A stretch of DNA of 36,620 bases from an uncultured Holdemanella sp. (GCA_900754615.1 CAAEDN010000106.1:1-36620), one strand, 5' to 3'; counted from the first letter of the stretch, positions 1 through 8,388 are shown. Notes: generated from the letters alone by a model not told the origin. Translations and numbers: made by a program.

Positions 1-873
1 ACGTCTTGGCTTGATGACATAAGGAATCTTGATTCCATTCACTCTTTCAAAGGCATGTACAATATCTAATACACTATACCCTTTTCCTGTTCCTAAGTTA
101 CAAATATGAACACCCGGCGTATTGTACTTTTCAATGGCCAACACATGACCTTTCGCTAAGTCCACTACATGAATATAGTCACGAACACCCGTTCCATCTG
201 GTGTATCATAATCATCTCCAAATACACCAAGTTCTGGAAGTTCTCCAGTAGCCACCTTCATAATATAAGGCATCAAGTTATTTGGGATTCCCTTTGGATT
301 TTCACCAATCAAGCCTGATTCATGCGCTCCAATTGGATTGAAATAACGAAGTAAAGTTACACTCATTTCTGGATTTGCGAACTGTACATCCGTTAAAATT
401 CTTTCCATCATAGCCTTAGTGGCTCCATATGGATTGGTTGTAACACCTAGCTTACAGTCTTCTGTTAAAGGAACCACTTCTGGATCTCCATATACTGTTG
501 CACTTGAACTAAACACAATACTTGGAACATGATACTTTTTCATCATCTTGGCAACCACTAGAGTTGTCATCAAGTTATTTGTATAATATTCAATTGGTTT
601 TTGAACACTTTCACCAACTGCCTTAAATGCACAACAATGAATAACGGCATCCAATTTATTTTCCTTGAATACTTGTTCTGTCTTTTCTTCATCTAAGACA
701 TTAAATTCATAAAATTTAACATGTTTTCCCGTGATTTTATAAATAGATTCCAATACATCTGGTTTCGAGTTGGAGAAATCATCGATAACCACTACATCAT
801 GTCCATTTTCTAATAATTCAACGCAAATATGACTACCAATATATCCGGTACCCCCTGCAATTAAAATATTCAT
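1..873 (-). CDS. galE: UDP-glucose 4-epimerase (GalE), C-terminus cut by window edge
   Basis: Interconverts UDP-glucose and UDP-galactose in the cytoplasm (Leloir pathway and supply of galactose for surface glycans). The open frame gives 291 residues and runs off the left edge; the family is about 330-340 long, so roughly 45 C-terminal residues are missing. Visible features: the Rossmann motif GGTGYIGSH at residues 7-15, the SSSATVYG segment around Ser124, and the catalytic YxxxK pair Tyr149/Lys153 (PYGATK), at the same numbers as in E. coli GalE. The ATG at 873 follows a GTGAGG-like ribosome binding site. It lies downstream of the CpXC gene on the same strand but has its own promoter, whose -35 overlaps that gene's stop codon. 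Confidence 0.95.
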   Translation of the reverse strand, partial: MNILIAGGTGYIGSHICVELLENGHDVVVIDDFSNSKPDVLESIYKITGKHVKFYEFNVLDEEKTEQVFKENKLDAVIHCCAFKAVGESVQKPIEYYTNNLMTTLVVAKMMKKYHVPSIVFSSSATVYGDPEVVPLTEDCKLGVTTNPYGATKAMMERILTDVQFANPEMSVTLLRYFNPIGAHESGLIGENPKGIPNNLMPYIMKVATGELPELGVFGDDYDTPDGTGVRDYIHVVDLAKGHVLAIEKYNTPGVHICNLGTGKGYSVLDIVHAFERVNGIKIPYVIKPRR

Positions 874-898
874 ATCTAAAACCTCACTTCTATCCGTT

Positions 899-926
899 AT
901 TATAACGCATTTTATTAAGACTACAA
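899..926 (-). promoter_or_regulatory. Promoter for galE
   Basis: On the minus strand TTGTAG (921-926) and TATAAT (899-904) are separated by 16 bases. The -35 begins at the stop codon of the upstream CpXC gene. No hairpin terminator separates the two genes, so read-through transcription is also possible. Confidence 0.6.
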
Positions 927-1403
927 AATAAGAATCTCTTTACATTCTTTTTCTGTTAAAGATACAGCGACGTCTTCAAACCAGAGGCAATGATTCTTTT
1001 TGTCATAATAATCAAATTTAATGGAATGTCCCAGCTTTTTTTCTAACATTTTTTTCTTATTGATCACCATAACCGGATTTAAGCACTGATCGTAGATTTT
1101 AAATGCCAATAAAAACTGAGTAACACTATGACAAAGTACAACCTGCTCATCTTCTGGTAGTTGTTCAATTGTCTTATTTTGTGTTAAGACAAGATCAAAC
1201 TTATTTTTGGGATCGCGATACAAAAAGGGATAGTACAAATAAAACATCTGCTTACAATTTTGACATTGATGCATAAAATAAGATCCATCATCTAATCGTT
1301 TTTTAGCTACAGTATCCATTTGAGCAATCACAACCGTATCTCTTTTTATCTCAAAAACATGCCCACAATGTGGACATGTTACAGGTATCATTCTTTCTTT
1401 CAT
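921..1403 (-). CDS. CpXC-type zinc-binding protein
   Basis: 160 residues. The N-terminus has a CPHCG knuckle at residues 10-14 and a second CQNC pair near residue 47, which fits the CpXC domain family; their biochemical role is not established. The rest shows an aromatic-rich segment (FYLYYPFLY) and a mixed alpha/beta C-terminal half with no recognised motif. The start ATG overlaps the stop of the upstream Xaa-Pro aminopeptidase (TAATG), so translation is probably coupled; there is no clear Shine-Dalgarno for this ATG. A second ATG four codons on (1391) is possible. Assignment to CpXC is from the cysteine pattern, size and general look, without a search. Confidence 0.75.
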   Translation of the reverse strand: MKERMIPVTCPHCGHVFEIKRDTVVIAQMDTVAKKRLDDGSYFMHQCQNCKQMFYLYYPFLYRDPKNKFDLVLTQNKTIEQLPEDEQVVLCHSVTQFLLAFKIYDQCLNPVMVINKKKMLEKKLGHSIKFDYYDKKNHCLWFEDVAVSLTEKECKEILIL

Positions 1404-3181
1404 TAAATTGATCTACAAGCTAATTTTAACCATTTTGCTTCATCGCTTGTTAAATAAGGACTGATTTTTTCAAACACTTCTTTGTGATAGTTGTTCAACC
1501 AAGTCTTTTCTTCATTTGTCAATAAAGAAACATCAATTCCATCTAAATCAAATGGTACGAATGTCAATGGTTCAAAATGCATGAACTGACCATAGTTGTT
1601 TACATTTCCTTTTACAACCACCATTTCATTTTCATGACGAATACCAAACTTACCTTCGCAATATACACCTGGTTCATTTGAAGTAATCATTCCTTCATCT
1701 AACACACACATTTCGTTGCGGTGAGGCAAGACTTTCCATCTAAATCCATTTGGTGATTCATGTACATTTAATAAGTGTCCTACACCATGGCCTGTACCAC
1801 ATTGATAGTCCATATCCTGATCCCATAATGGTCCACGAGCTAGAATATCTAAATTTATTCCTGAGCATCCAAATAAGAAGTGTGCATCGGATAAACGAAT
1901 GTGTCCACGAAGTGCTTTTGTGAACCAGTATTTTTCTTCTTCACTAATAGCACCTAAGACAAAGGTACGTGTAATATCCGTTGTTCCTTCTAAATATTGT
2001 CCACCACTATCAATAAGAAGCATACCTTCATTTGTGATGGCTACATTGGTTTCTGGCTTTGATGAATAGTGCATCATGGCTGCATGATCTTTATAAGCAC
2101 AAATTGTATCAAAACTGTCTTCTAAATAATTTTCTTGTTCACTACGTAAGACTTGTAATTTTGATTGAACACTCATTTCGCTCATTTCAATCTTACCTGC
2201 ATTATTCTTTAACCAGTACATAAATTTTGTGACGGCAACACCATCTTTAATATGTGCCCACTTTGTACATTTTAATTCCGTTTCATTTTTTAAAGCCTTC
2301 CACAATACGATTGGACTTTCTTTAAAGACAGCCTTTACCTTTAAATTGGAAACGATCGCATAGTTCACACTGGAAGGATCCACTAAAACTGGTTTCGATA
2401 ATTCTTTTGATGCTTCATAAACTTCGTTATATCCACAAACTTTTACATGGTTGTTTTCAAATTCTTTTTTAGATAATTCATCTAAGCGAGAAGCATCCAT
2501 ATAAATAGAAGCTGAATCCAAAGAAACAATTGAATATGCAAGTGCAACTGGGAAATTCGGAATATCATGTGCTCTTAGATTATATAGCCAAGCAATTTGA
2601 TCCACACTTGTCAAAATAATCGATTCTACGTGAGATGATTTTAAATATTCACGTAAACGAGCAAGCTTGCTGGCAACGGATTCACCAGAGAATTTTTCTG
2701 CATAATGGAACGTTGGTGTACTAGGAAGCTCTGGACGATTTTTCCATACATCATTCACAAGATCTAGGTTAACATTCATATTTAGGTGTGCTAAATCAAA
2801 TACTTCTTTATATGCCAAAGCATCCTTTGTATTCATAACACGACCATCAAAACCAACTGTATCCTTTTCTTTTAAGTTTTCAACAATATACGCATCGATT
2901 TCAGGAACACCTGGCTGGCCCATCTTCATTAAATCAATGCCCGTACCTTCTAATTGGCTAGCTGCCTGAATAAAGTAACGTCCATCCGTCCAAAGCGCTG
3001 CCTTATCTAGTAATACAACTAAAACGCCGGCACTTCCTGTAAAACCAGACATATATTTACGACATGCGAAATATTCGCAAACATATTCGGTTTCATGAAA
3101 GTCACTTGTTGGTACAATATAGGCTTGTACATTGTTCTCCTTCATCTTCTCACGTAATTTTGAAATTCTTTCTGTAATCAT
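1403..3181 (-). CDS. Xaa-Pro aminopeptidase, M24B family (APP1-like, long form)
   Basis: 592 residues, the length of the three-domain eukaryote-type aminopeptidase P rather than the shorter PepP/PepQ. It removes an N-terminal residue from peptides with proline at position 2. Two creatinase-like N-terminal domains (about 1-300) precede the pita-bread catalytic domain. Metal ligands are visible at Asp391, Asp402, His465 (GTGHGVGH), Glu503 (SNEPG) and Glu517 (RHENE); the spacing closely follows human XPNPEP1. No signal peptide, so cytoplasmic. A strong GAAGGAAGG ribosome binding site precedes the ATG. It sits 18 bases after the membrane-protein gene and overlaps the CpXC gene by one base, giving a likely three-gene operon. 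Confidence 0.95.
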   Translation of the reverse strand: MITERISKLREKMKENNVQAYIVPTSDFHETEYVCEYFACRKYMSGFTGSAGVLVVLLDKAALWTDGRYFIQAASQLEGTGIDLMKMGQPGVPEIDAYIVENLKEKDTVGFDGRVMNTKDALAYKEVFDLAHLNMNVNLDLVNDVWKNRPELPSTPTFHYAEKFSGESVASKLARLREYLKSSHVESIILTSVDQIAWLYNLRAHDIPNFPVALAYSIVSLDSASIYMDASRLDELSKKEFENNHVKVCGYNEVYEASKELSKPVLVDPSSVNYAIVSNLKVKAVFKESPIVLWKALKNETELKCTKWAHIKDGVAVTKFMYWLKNNAGKIEMSEMSVQSKLQVLRSEQENYLEDSFDTICAYKDHAAMMHYSSKPETNVAITNEGMLLIDSGGQYLEGTTDITRTFVLGAISEEEKYWFTKALRGHIRLSDAHFLFGCSGINLDILARGPLWDQDMDYQCGTGHGVGHLLNVHESPNGFRWKVLPHRNEMCVLDEGMITSNEPGVYCEGKFGIRHENEMVVVKGNVNNYGQFMHFEPLTFVPFDLDGIDVSLLTNEEKTWLNNYHKEVFEKISPYLTSDEAKWLKLACRSI

Positions 3182-3199
3182 TTTTAAATCCTTCCTTCT

Positions 3200-3898
3200 C
3201 TATGCTAAATCCCTAAGTGCATCAACCTGGTAAACTTTATCCAGGAATTCAAATGTACCATAAGATACCAGCAATACAACTACAATCAAAAATATCATTT
3301 TAATAATATATGTCACAAAATAAACGGCTTTGACACTGTTTTCCAAACGCATATATTTAAAATGTGACCACATGATAAAAAGTGGAAACAAGAATAGTAT
3401 GCCTTGGAATAGCCAATACATCCAAGTTCGATTTTGTAGCAGATATAATATATCAAACACCTTATGTGCTTGAAAATCAATCATAAACTGCGCAATAACT
3501 GCATCCGATATGTGTTGGTTCAAAAATCCCAATGCGCCTAAAAAACTGATACCTGAAAATAGGTTGGTTAAAAAAATCACTGTTCTAGCTACAGATTGTG
3601 TCTTTTTTGAAGTAACCCGATTGGCTTGTGCCAACAAGCATAAGTAGCTCACTATAAAAAAGATAGCGTATAAAATGGAATAAAAAGGTATAAAACAATA
3701 AAAAATACTAAATACTATAGATATAGTAATCAATAGATTCGCAATTGAATCCGTAGTTGAATTATATTTTCTTATTTTTCGAATTCCATTTTTATGCATT
3801 GAGAATACTCGTGTAATGGCATTATAAACCGGTTTCGGTAAAATCGACATCAATATGACCAATACGCCTACGAGTCCAATTACTACATAGTCCCCCAT
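3200..3898 (-). CDS. Six-helix integral membrane protein, unknown function
   Basis: 232 residues that I do not recognise. Hydrophobic stretches suggest six transmembrane helices at about 4-20, 52-70, 73-91, 105-126, 160-177 and 192-214. A basic loop (residues 30-46, rich in Lys/Arg) lies between the first and second helices. No catalytic or transport motif is seen. The ATG follows a strong GGGGAGG site. It is the first gene of an apparent operon with the Xaa-Pro aminopeptidase and the CpXC protein, so a link to peptide handling is possible but only by position. Confidence 0.7.
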   Translation of the reverse strand: MGDYVVIGLVGVLVILMSILPKPVYNAITRVFSMHKNGIRKIRKYNSTTDSIANLLITISIVFSIFYCFIPFYSILYAIFFIVSYLCLLAQANRVTSKKTQSVARTVIFLTNLFSGISFLGALGFLNQHISDAVIAQFMIDFQAHKVFDILYLLQNRTWMYWLFQGILFLFPLFIMWSHFKYMRLENSVKAVYFVTYIIKMIFLIVVVLLVSYGTFEFLDKVYQVDALRDLA

Positions 3899-3915
3899 TA
3901 TATCCTCCCCTTTAA

Positions 3916-3957
3916 TTATTTATATTTCTATTGTAGAATAAAAATGTTATTTCGTCC
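3916..3957. promoter_or_regulatory. Divergent intergenic promoter region
   Basis: The 77-base gap between the membrane-protein gene (minus) and the HAD gene (plus) must hold both promoters. On the minus strand a TGGACG/TACAAT pair is spaced about 17 bases apart. On the plus strand TTTAAT/TAGAAT also has 17-base spacing, but its -35 is poor. No palindromic operator was seen. Confidence 0.4.
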
Positions 3958-3975
3958 AATTTAGAGAGGTTTAAA

Positions 3976-4809
3976 ATGAAACTTATTTTTTTAGATGCCG
4001 ATGGTACATTATTTCACCACGAAGGGTATATTCCCGATAGTGCAATTGATGCTTGTATTCAAGCTCAAAAAAATGGGCACAAAATAATTTTGTGTACTGG
4101 AAGACAACGTATAGAAATCTTTGGCGACATGTTAAAAATTGACTATGATGCGATTATTGCCGGAAGTGGAGCCACGATTGAATGTGATCACAAAATCATT
4201 GAAGAAAATTCATTCACCAAAGAAGAAAGTCAGTATCTTACAAAATACTTGTTAGATCGTAACATTCCTGCAAACTTTGAATCGAGCACGAAAATCTATG
4301 CCAACCAATTCACTAAGGATACAATGTTAAAAATGGTGGAAGAGCAGTGTAAAGGTAAATCCGAAGAAGAAAAAGCAAAACATGGTTTAACCATCCTGAC
4401 AAGTCAAATCACTGTAGTCGATCGTATTGATGATTTGATCTACAACAAAGTATCTGTTATCGACAATGGCAAGACGCTTTTTAAAAATATTAAAGATGAC
4501 TTATCTGATAAATATGATGTCATTCCAGCAACCTTTGCTCCATTAGGAAAAGAAAGTGGTGAAATTGGGTCTTACCACATTACGAAGGCAACGGGAATGG
4601 ACTCAATTATCCGTTATTTTAATGCCAACATCGAAGATACAATTGCGCTAGGAGATGGTTTTAACGATCTTCCAATGTTTAATAAAGCCCATTTAAGTAT
4701 TGCGATGGGAAATGCTCCACAAGCAATCAAAGATAAAGCCGACATAGTTACCACATCCCTTGATGAGGATGGTGTATACAATGCATTTAAACAATTAAAG
4801 CTTATATAG
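3976..4809 (+). CDS. Cof-type HAD-superfamily phosphatase
   Basis: 277 residues, the usual length for Cof/YidA-type HAD IIB phosphatases, which hydrolyse small sugar phosphates or similar metabolites in the cytoplasm; the substrate cannot be read from sequence. Motif I is DADGT with nucleophile Asp7 and acid/base Asp9; motif II is Thr41 (CTGR); motif III is probably Lys204; motif IV is GDGFNDLPM with Asp227 and Asp231. The C2-type cap lies between about residues 80 and 200. A GAGAGG site precedes the ATG. It is a single-gene plus-strand unit with its own terminator. Confidence 0.93.
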   Translation: MKLIFLDADGTLFHHEGYIPDSAIDACIQAQKNGHKIILCTGRQRIEIFGDMLKIDYDAIIAGSGATIECDHKIIEENSFTKEESQYLTKYLLDRNIPANFESSTKIYANQFTKDTMLKMVEEQCKGKSEEEKAKHGLTILTSQITVVDRIDDLIYNKVSVIDNGKTLFKNIKDDLSDKYDVIPATFAPLGKESGEIGSYHITKATGMDSIIRYFNANIEDTIALGDGFNDLPMFNKAHLSIAMGNAPQAIKDKADIVTTSLDEDGVYNAFKQLKLI

Positions 4810-4811
4810 CC

Positions 4812-4841
4812 TAAAACTCCCATAAGGGAGTTTTATTTTAT
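4812..4841 (+). terminator. Rho-independent terminator of the HAD gene
   Basis: A perfect 10-base-pair stem (TAAAACTCCC / GGGAGTTTTA, loop ATAA, 4812-4835) runs into a T-rich tail three bases after the HAD stop codon. The stem could also act on the minus strand for the small gene ending at 4847, but it lacks a T tract on that side. Confidence 0.9.
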
Positions 4842-4846
4842 CCAAA

Positions 4847-5038
4847 TCAATCATGAAAAAACACTTCTTTTCCGACAAAATCACCTTTTGATTTAATCGC
4901 AATACAATTTGGTAAATCATATACGATTTCTGTAAGATATTCTTTACCATCAATGAGGGCATAATTTCCAAAATATATTTCATTTGAAACTTCAATCACA
5001 ACATAATCATTGATTATAATTTGATTCATTATTTTCAT
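4847..5038 (-). CDS. Small protein of unknown function (63 residues)
   Basis: The frame is open from a TTG at 5092, but the ATG at 5038 is preferred: GAAGG lies about 10 bases upstream of it, whereas the TTG has no binding site and overlaps a TATAAT-like box (5070-5075). The resulting 63-residue protein begins MKIMNQIIIND and looks like a small beta-rich fold, with a FGNYALIDGKEY turn and a DFVGKEVFFHD end. No family is recognised. It lies 64 bases downstream of the zinc-ribbon gene on the same strand. Whether it is translated is uncertain; codon use looks ordinary. Confidence 0.55.
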   Translation of the reverse strand: MKIMNQIIINDYVVIEVSNEIYFGNYALIDGKEYLTEIVYDLPNCIAIKSKGDFVGKEVFFHD

Positions 5039-5102
5039 TTTACTGATACCTTCATCAAATAATATATTTATTATACTCAAAAGTTTTAACAAATTATATT
5101 GA

Positions 5103-5624
5103 CTAATCCCACTTTCCTGTCATTCTTATTTCCATCATTGAACCACATTCAGGACAGTCAACCTTTCTATCTGTGTCTTTATTTCTTCGTTCTTTAAATC
5201 CTGGCACGACTGAAGTATATCCTCTACATTTAGTACATCTATGTTCATAATATTCAAGAAAATCATAATTTTCTTCCAATTCATTAGGTGCTATATAATC
5301 ATATTCTTCTGCCGGAAATCCAATCGTCCAACAAGTGTTTCCATTCATCTTAGCAGGATCATATCCCTCTTTAGGAATATATAAGGCCAATTCTGGAACA
5401 GTCATTAGATTTTTACAATCTTTGCACTGAACCACAATATTTTCACATGTGATAGCACCATTAGGAAAAGTCTCAAAGAATTTTTTGCCTTGTTGTCCAA
5501 ACTCTCCTTCTTTCATCTTCTTAGCTATTTCACAATATTCAATTGGATACGTAAAGCCAACTCCAACAAACGAACAAAATTCATATCCACATTTTTTGCA
5601 CTTGCATTCGAATACAGCCCCCAT
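5103..5624 (-). CDS. Multi-zinc-ribbon protein, unknown function
   Basis: The ATG at 5624 is preferred over the one at 5636, because a GGAG site stands six bases before it while the upstream ATG directly abuts its AAGG. The 173-residue product has paired cysteines in four places: CKCKKCGYEFC near the start, CENIVVQCKDCK in the middle, HRCTKCRGY, and VDCPECGSMMEIR near the C-terminus. These would make about two zinc ribbons flanking an acidic middle (PAEEYDYIAPNELEENYD). Such proteins often act in nucleic-acid or protein contacts, but nothing specific is visible. There is no signal peptide or membrane segment. Confidence 0.7.
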   Translation of the reverse strand: MGAVFECKCKKCGYEFCSFVGVGFTYPIEYCEIAKKMKEGEFGQQGKKFFETFPNGAITCENIVVQCKDCKNLMTVPELALYIPKEGYDPAKMNGNTCWTIGFPAEEYDYIAPNELEENYDFLEYYEHRCTKCRGYTSVVPGFKERRNKDTDRKVDCPECGSMMEIRMTGKWD

Positions 5625-5676
5625 AATTTGCTCCATCCTTTATCTTTATTTCTTTCAACTCTTATATACCATACAA

Positions 5677-5706
5677 GAAAAAAACGCCTAGATGATTCTA
5701 GACGCT
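5677..5706 (-). terminator. Rho-independent terminator of gltX
   Basis: Read on the minus strand, AGCGTCTAG and CTAGGCGTT pair (two G-U wobbles, loop of six, 5683-5706 with the tail overlapping the stem base) followed by eight T residues (5677-5684). It lies ten bases after the gltX stop. Confidence 0.88.
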
Positions 5707-5715
5707 TTGTTTATA

Positions 5716-7179
5716 TTATTCTTCCACAATTTCACTTAAACGATCAATGCCAACCTGGATACGACGTAATGTTTCATCTTTTCCTAAGATAAACGCAATT
5801 TCAATCGCTCCACCCGGAGTAAATTGTTTACCAGAAACAGCTGTACGAATTGGCCATAATACTTGTCCATTCTTCATTTCTAATTCTTTAGGAAGAGCCA
5901 ATAAACAATCATGTAACGCTTCCATGCTGTCCCAGTTATCAAATTGTTCTAAAGTAGCTTTGCTGGCTTTTAAAGCTTTTAAAGCAACTTCAGGATTTGT
6001 CTTCATCTTTTTGTGGCGATACATTTCTAAATCGTAATCAACTAATGTATCAAAGAAATCAACACTTTCTTCAATTTGATTCAAGATATCAATACGAGGT
6101 TGAATAATTTTTGCGATTTCTTTTAAATCATATGGTCCATGAACCGCTTTTTCTAAGTATGGACGTACAGTCTCATAATATGTTTCTTCATCCATATTTC
6201 TTAAATAAACACCATTCATCCAAGTTAATTTATCAATATCGAAAATAGCTGGTGATTTTGAAATACGGTGAATATTAAATACTTTGATTAATTCATCCAA
6301 AGTATAGATTTCTTGTTCTGTTTCTGGAGCCCATCCAAGAAGTGCGATATAGTTCATGATTGCATCTGGCAAATATCCCTTCGCAACAAGATCTTGGAAA
6401 GAAGCATCTCCATTACGTTTTGATAATTTGTGGTGTTCATCCTTCATTACAGGAGGCACGTGTACATATGTAGGTCTTTGCCATCCATATGCATCATAGA
6501 TCAAGTTGTATTTTGGTGTACTTGATAAATATTCATTTCCACGAACTACGTGAGAAATCTGCATCTGGTGATCATCGATGATATTCGCAAAGTTGTATGT
6601 TGGATATCCATCCGATTTAATTAAAATTTGTTCATCCAATACATCTCCATCGACTTCGATACGACCATAGACTTCATCATCAAAATATGTTTCCCCTACA
6701 TTTTTGATTGTTTGACGAATTACATAAGGTTCGCCCGCATCTAATTTAGCCTGTACTTCTTCGGCACTCAAGTGCTTACAAGGATCATTGAATTTAAAAG
6801 AAATTCCTAAGCTTTCTGCTTCTTTTCTTTGAGCTTCAATTTCCTCTTCACTACAGAAACAATAGTGAGCTCCACCCAATTTAATTAATTCTTCTGCATA
6901 GCCTTTATACATTGGTAAACGTTCACTTTGAACATAAGGTCCAAAATCTCCACCAATATCTGGTCCTTCATCCCAGTTCAAGCCGCATTCTTTTAAAGTT
7001 TTATAAATAACATCTACAGCACCTTCTACTTGACGCTCTTGGTCAGTATCCTCGATACGTAATAAGAAGTCTCCACCTTCGTGTTTGGCAATTAAAAATT
7101 CAAATAAAGCTGTACGCAAATTCCCAATGTGCATATAGCCAGTTGGACTCGGCGCAAAACGAGTTCTAGTTTTATTCAT
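5716..7179 (-). CDS. gltX: Glutamyl-tRNA synthetase
   Basis: Charges tRNA-Glu with glutamate; in Bacillota lacking GlnRS it also forms Glu-tRNA-Gln for later amidation by GatCAB, which fits the tRNA-Gln gene about 6 kb away. 487 residues, normal for bacterial GltX. Class I signatures: the HIGH-type HIGN at 17-20 and the KMSKS-type KLSKR at 251-255. The catalytic half is followed by an all-helical anticodon-binding half ending in DRLSEIVEE. The ATG at 7179 has an AAAGGATG binding site. It has its own promoter inside the end of the upstream GIY-YIG gene and a clear terminator. Confidence 0.97.
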   Translation of the reverse strand: MNKTRTRFAPSPTGYMHIGNLRTALFEFLIAKHEGGDFLLRIEDTDQERQVEGAVDVIYKTLKECGLNWDEGPDIGGDFGPYVQSERLPMYKGYAEELIKLGGAHYCFCSEEEIEAQRKEAESLGISFKFNDPCKHLSAEEVQAKLDAGEPYVIRQTIKNVGETYFDDEVYGRIEVDGDVLDEQILIKSDGYPTYNFANIIDDHQMQISHVVRGNEYLSSTPKYNLIYDAYGWQRPTYVHVPPVMKDEHHKLSKRNGDASFQDLVAKGYLPDAIMNYIALLGWAPETEQEIYTLDELIKVFNIHRISKSPAIFDIDKLTWMNGVYLRNMDEETYYETVRPYLEKAVHGPYDLKEIAKIIQPRIDILNQIEESVDFFDTLVDYDLEMYRHKKMKTNPEVALKALKASKATLEQFDNWDSMEALHDCLLALPKELEMKNGQVLWPIRTAVSGKQFTPGGAIEIAFILGKDETLRRIQVGIDRLSEIVEE

Positions 7180-7206
7180 AGTTCATATCATCCTTTCGCT
7201 CTTTAT

Positions 7207-7235
7207 ATAATAATACGAAACTAATTTTCTTTCAA
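7207..7235 (-). promoter_or_regulatory. Promoter for gltX
   Basis: Minus-strand TTGAAA (7230-7235) and TATTAT (7207-7212) with 17-base spacing. The -35 lies in the last codons of the GIY-YIG gene. The leader would be only about 20 bases, which leaves no room for a T-box. Confidence 0.7.
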
Positions 7236-7484
7236 TATGCCACGAATCAAGTCGCTCTTTTCTTTTCGCGTCATCTGCTTGATTTTATACTCCAGTTTTA
7301 ATGCAGAAGACTTATTTTCGCACTCCACAAAATAAACAAGCTTACACGGCCTTCTTGCCCTTGTATACTTAGCCCCTTTGCCTAGATTATGCATTTTCAC
7401 TCGATTCATTACATTTGTCGTATAGCCCGTATAATATGTTGCGTCACTGCACTCTAAAATATATACATATTGTCCTTTGATCAT
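7221..7484 (-). CDS. GIY-YIG domain protein, UPF0213/YhbQ-like
   Basis: 87 residues, a single GIY-YIG nuclease domain of the UPF0213 type. The paired motif is seen as YVYIL (residues 6-10) and YYTGYTTN, followed by the conserved basic helix (NRVKMHNLGKGAKYTRARRP) and a Glu in LEYKIKQMTRKEK. Members are thought to act on nucleic acids, but the role in Bacillota is not settled. No Shine-Dalgarno precedes the ATG at 7484; an extended -10 (TGTTAAAAT) ends just six bases before it, suggesting a leaderless transcript. Confidence 0.9.
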   Translation of the reverse strand: MIKGQYVYILECSDATYYTGYTTNVMNRVKMHNLGKGAKYTRARRPCKLVYFVECENKSSALKLEYKIKQMTRKEKSDLIRGILKEN

Positions 7485-7490
7485 TAATTT

Positions 7491-7499
7491 ATTTTAACA
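7491..7499 (-). promoter_or_regulatory. Extended -10 promoter, possibly leaderless, for the GIY-YIG gene
   Basis: Minus-strand TGTTAAAAT (TGN plus TAAAAT, the latter at 7491-7496) leaves six bases to the ATG at 7484, so transcription would start at or next to the start codon. The -35 position (TTTATT, 7514-7519) falls within the pilus terminator hairpin. Confidence 0.45.
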
Positions 7500-7501
7500 C
7501 G

Positions 7502-7526
7502 AAAAAGAAGGCAAATAAATTGCCTT
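7502..7526 (-). terminator. Rho-independent terminator of the pilus operon
   Basis: On the minus strand AAGGCAA and TTGCCTT form a seven-pair stem (7508-7526), followed by CTTTTTC. The stem takes in most of the minor pilin's TAA stop codon (7525-7527). Confidence 0.8.
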
Positions 7527-8388
7527 ACTTTCTCAACTTCTTATAAATCAAATGTAAAATCACTACTAAAGAGATTAACCCTAGCGTAACATAGATATTT
7601 TCTTGATACTGTACGCCTGTAGGAACATCCACCTTGGTATTCTCAAATAAAAATTCATTTGTTTCTAATTTCTTTCCATCTACATATAAGTCATGATCTT
7701 TTACTTCAACACAAATAACTTGTTTAGACAAAATATATCCACTAGGTGCCTTTGTTTCTTTCAGATACATCTTTTGATCACGCAATAAAAATGTGATTGT
7801 TCCATTCCCTTTATATGTTTTGATTTCTTCTTTGCAATCCTTGTCTTTATAACTTGTAAACTCAATCGAATCTAAGATTTCTTTTTGCGTATCCCTATCG
7901 ACCTTTTTAAGCACTAACTTTTCAAAAGGACTATGCTTTGGATATACAACCACATGATATACCAAATCTTCTTCATCCCATTCTGGAACACTCACAAGCA
8001 TGGACTGTACATTTTCATATTCATTGATATTGACAGGATCAATGAGATACAATCCCTGGTCTACATCAGATATTTTCACAATTCCCTTTTCATCCGTTTT
8101 TACGCGTATTCCCTCATATTCTTTATTTTTTAAATCGCCTATCAGTTGTTCCATTTCTTCCGCTTTTAATTCTGCATTTAAATCTAGACTCACATCTTGA
8201 AATGCCTCATCCCATACATAATATCCATCAACAAGCTTTGCGACCTGGACAATCTCAAATTCTACATTCTCCTTAGATAAGTCGTCGATAGAATCTTGTA
8301 ATTCAATTTTGATCGAACCCATTTCCTGTGCTCTTACAGGAAGTATACAACATAAAAGCAGCAATATCCATATACCTATTTTTTTCAT
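7525..8388 (-). CDS. Minor/base pilin with CnaB domain and DVPTG-type sorting signal
   Basis: 287 residues. A signal peptide (MKKIGIWILLLLCCILPVRA) is followed by an N-terminal domain of about 130 residues, then a CnaB-like Ig domain from LVLKKVDRDTQKEIL with an E-box YLKETKAPSGY. The C-terminus is a cell-wall sorting signal: DVPTG at 254-258, a hydrophobic span and a KKLRK tail. DVPTG departs from LPXTG but resembles the EVPTG signal of the S. pyogenes backbone pilin Spy0128. It is the last gene of the pilus operon, overlaps the sortase by ATGA, and by position and size is likely the minor pilin that ends or anchors the fibre. Confidence 0.85.
   Translation of the reverse strand: MKKIGIWILLLLCCILPVRAQEMGSIKIELQDSIDDLSKENVEFEIVQVAKLVDGYYVWDEAFQDVSLDLNAELKAEEMEQLIGDLKNKEYEGIRVKTDEKGIVKISDVDQGLYLIDPVNINEYENVQSMLVSVPEWDEEDLVYHVVVYPKHSPFEKLVLKKVDRDTQKEILDSIEFTSYKDKDCKEEIKTYKGNGTITFLLRDQKMYLKETKAPSGYILSKQVICVEVKDHDLYVDGKKLETNEFLFENTKVDVPTGVQYQENIYVTLGLISLVVILHLIYKKLRK

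Noticed and set aside
4614..4995. Minus-strand frames across the end of the HAD gene and into the small gene region
   Set aside because: They overlap the conserved HAD motif IV in antisense or cross its terminator, and have no binding sites.
7180..7235. T-box or riboswitch leader for gltX, ilvE or guaB
   Set aside because: Promoters lie so close to the start codons that the leaders would be only about 20-30 bases.
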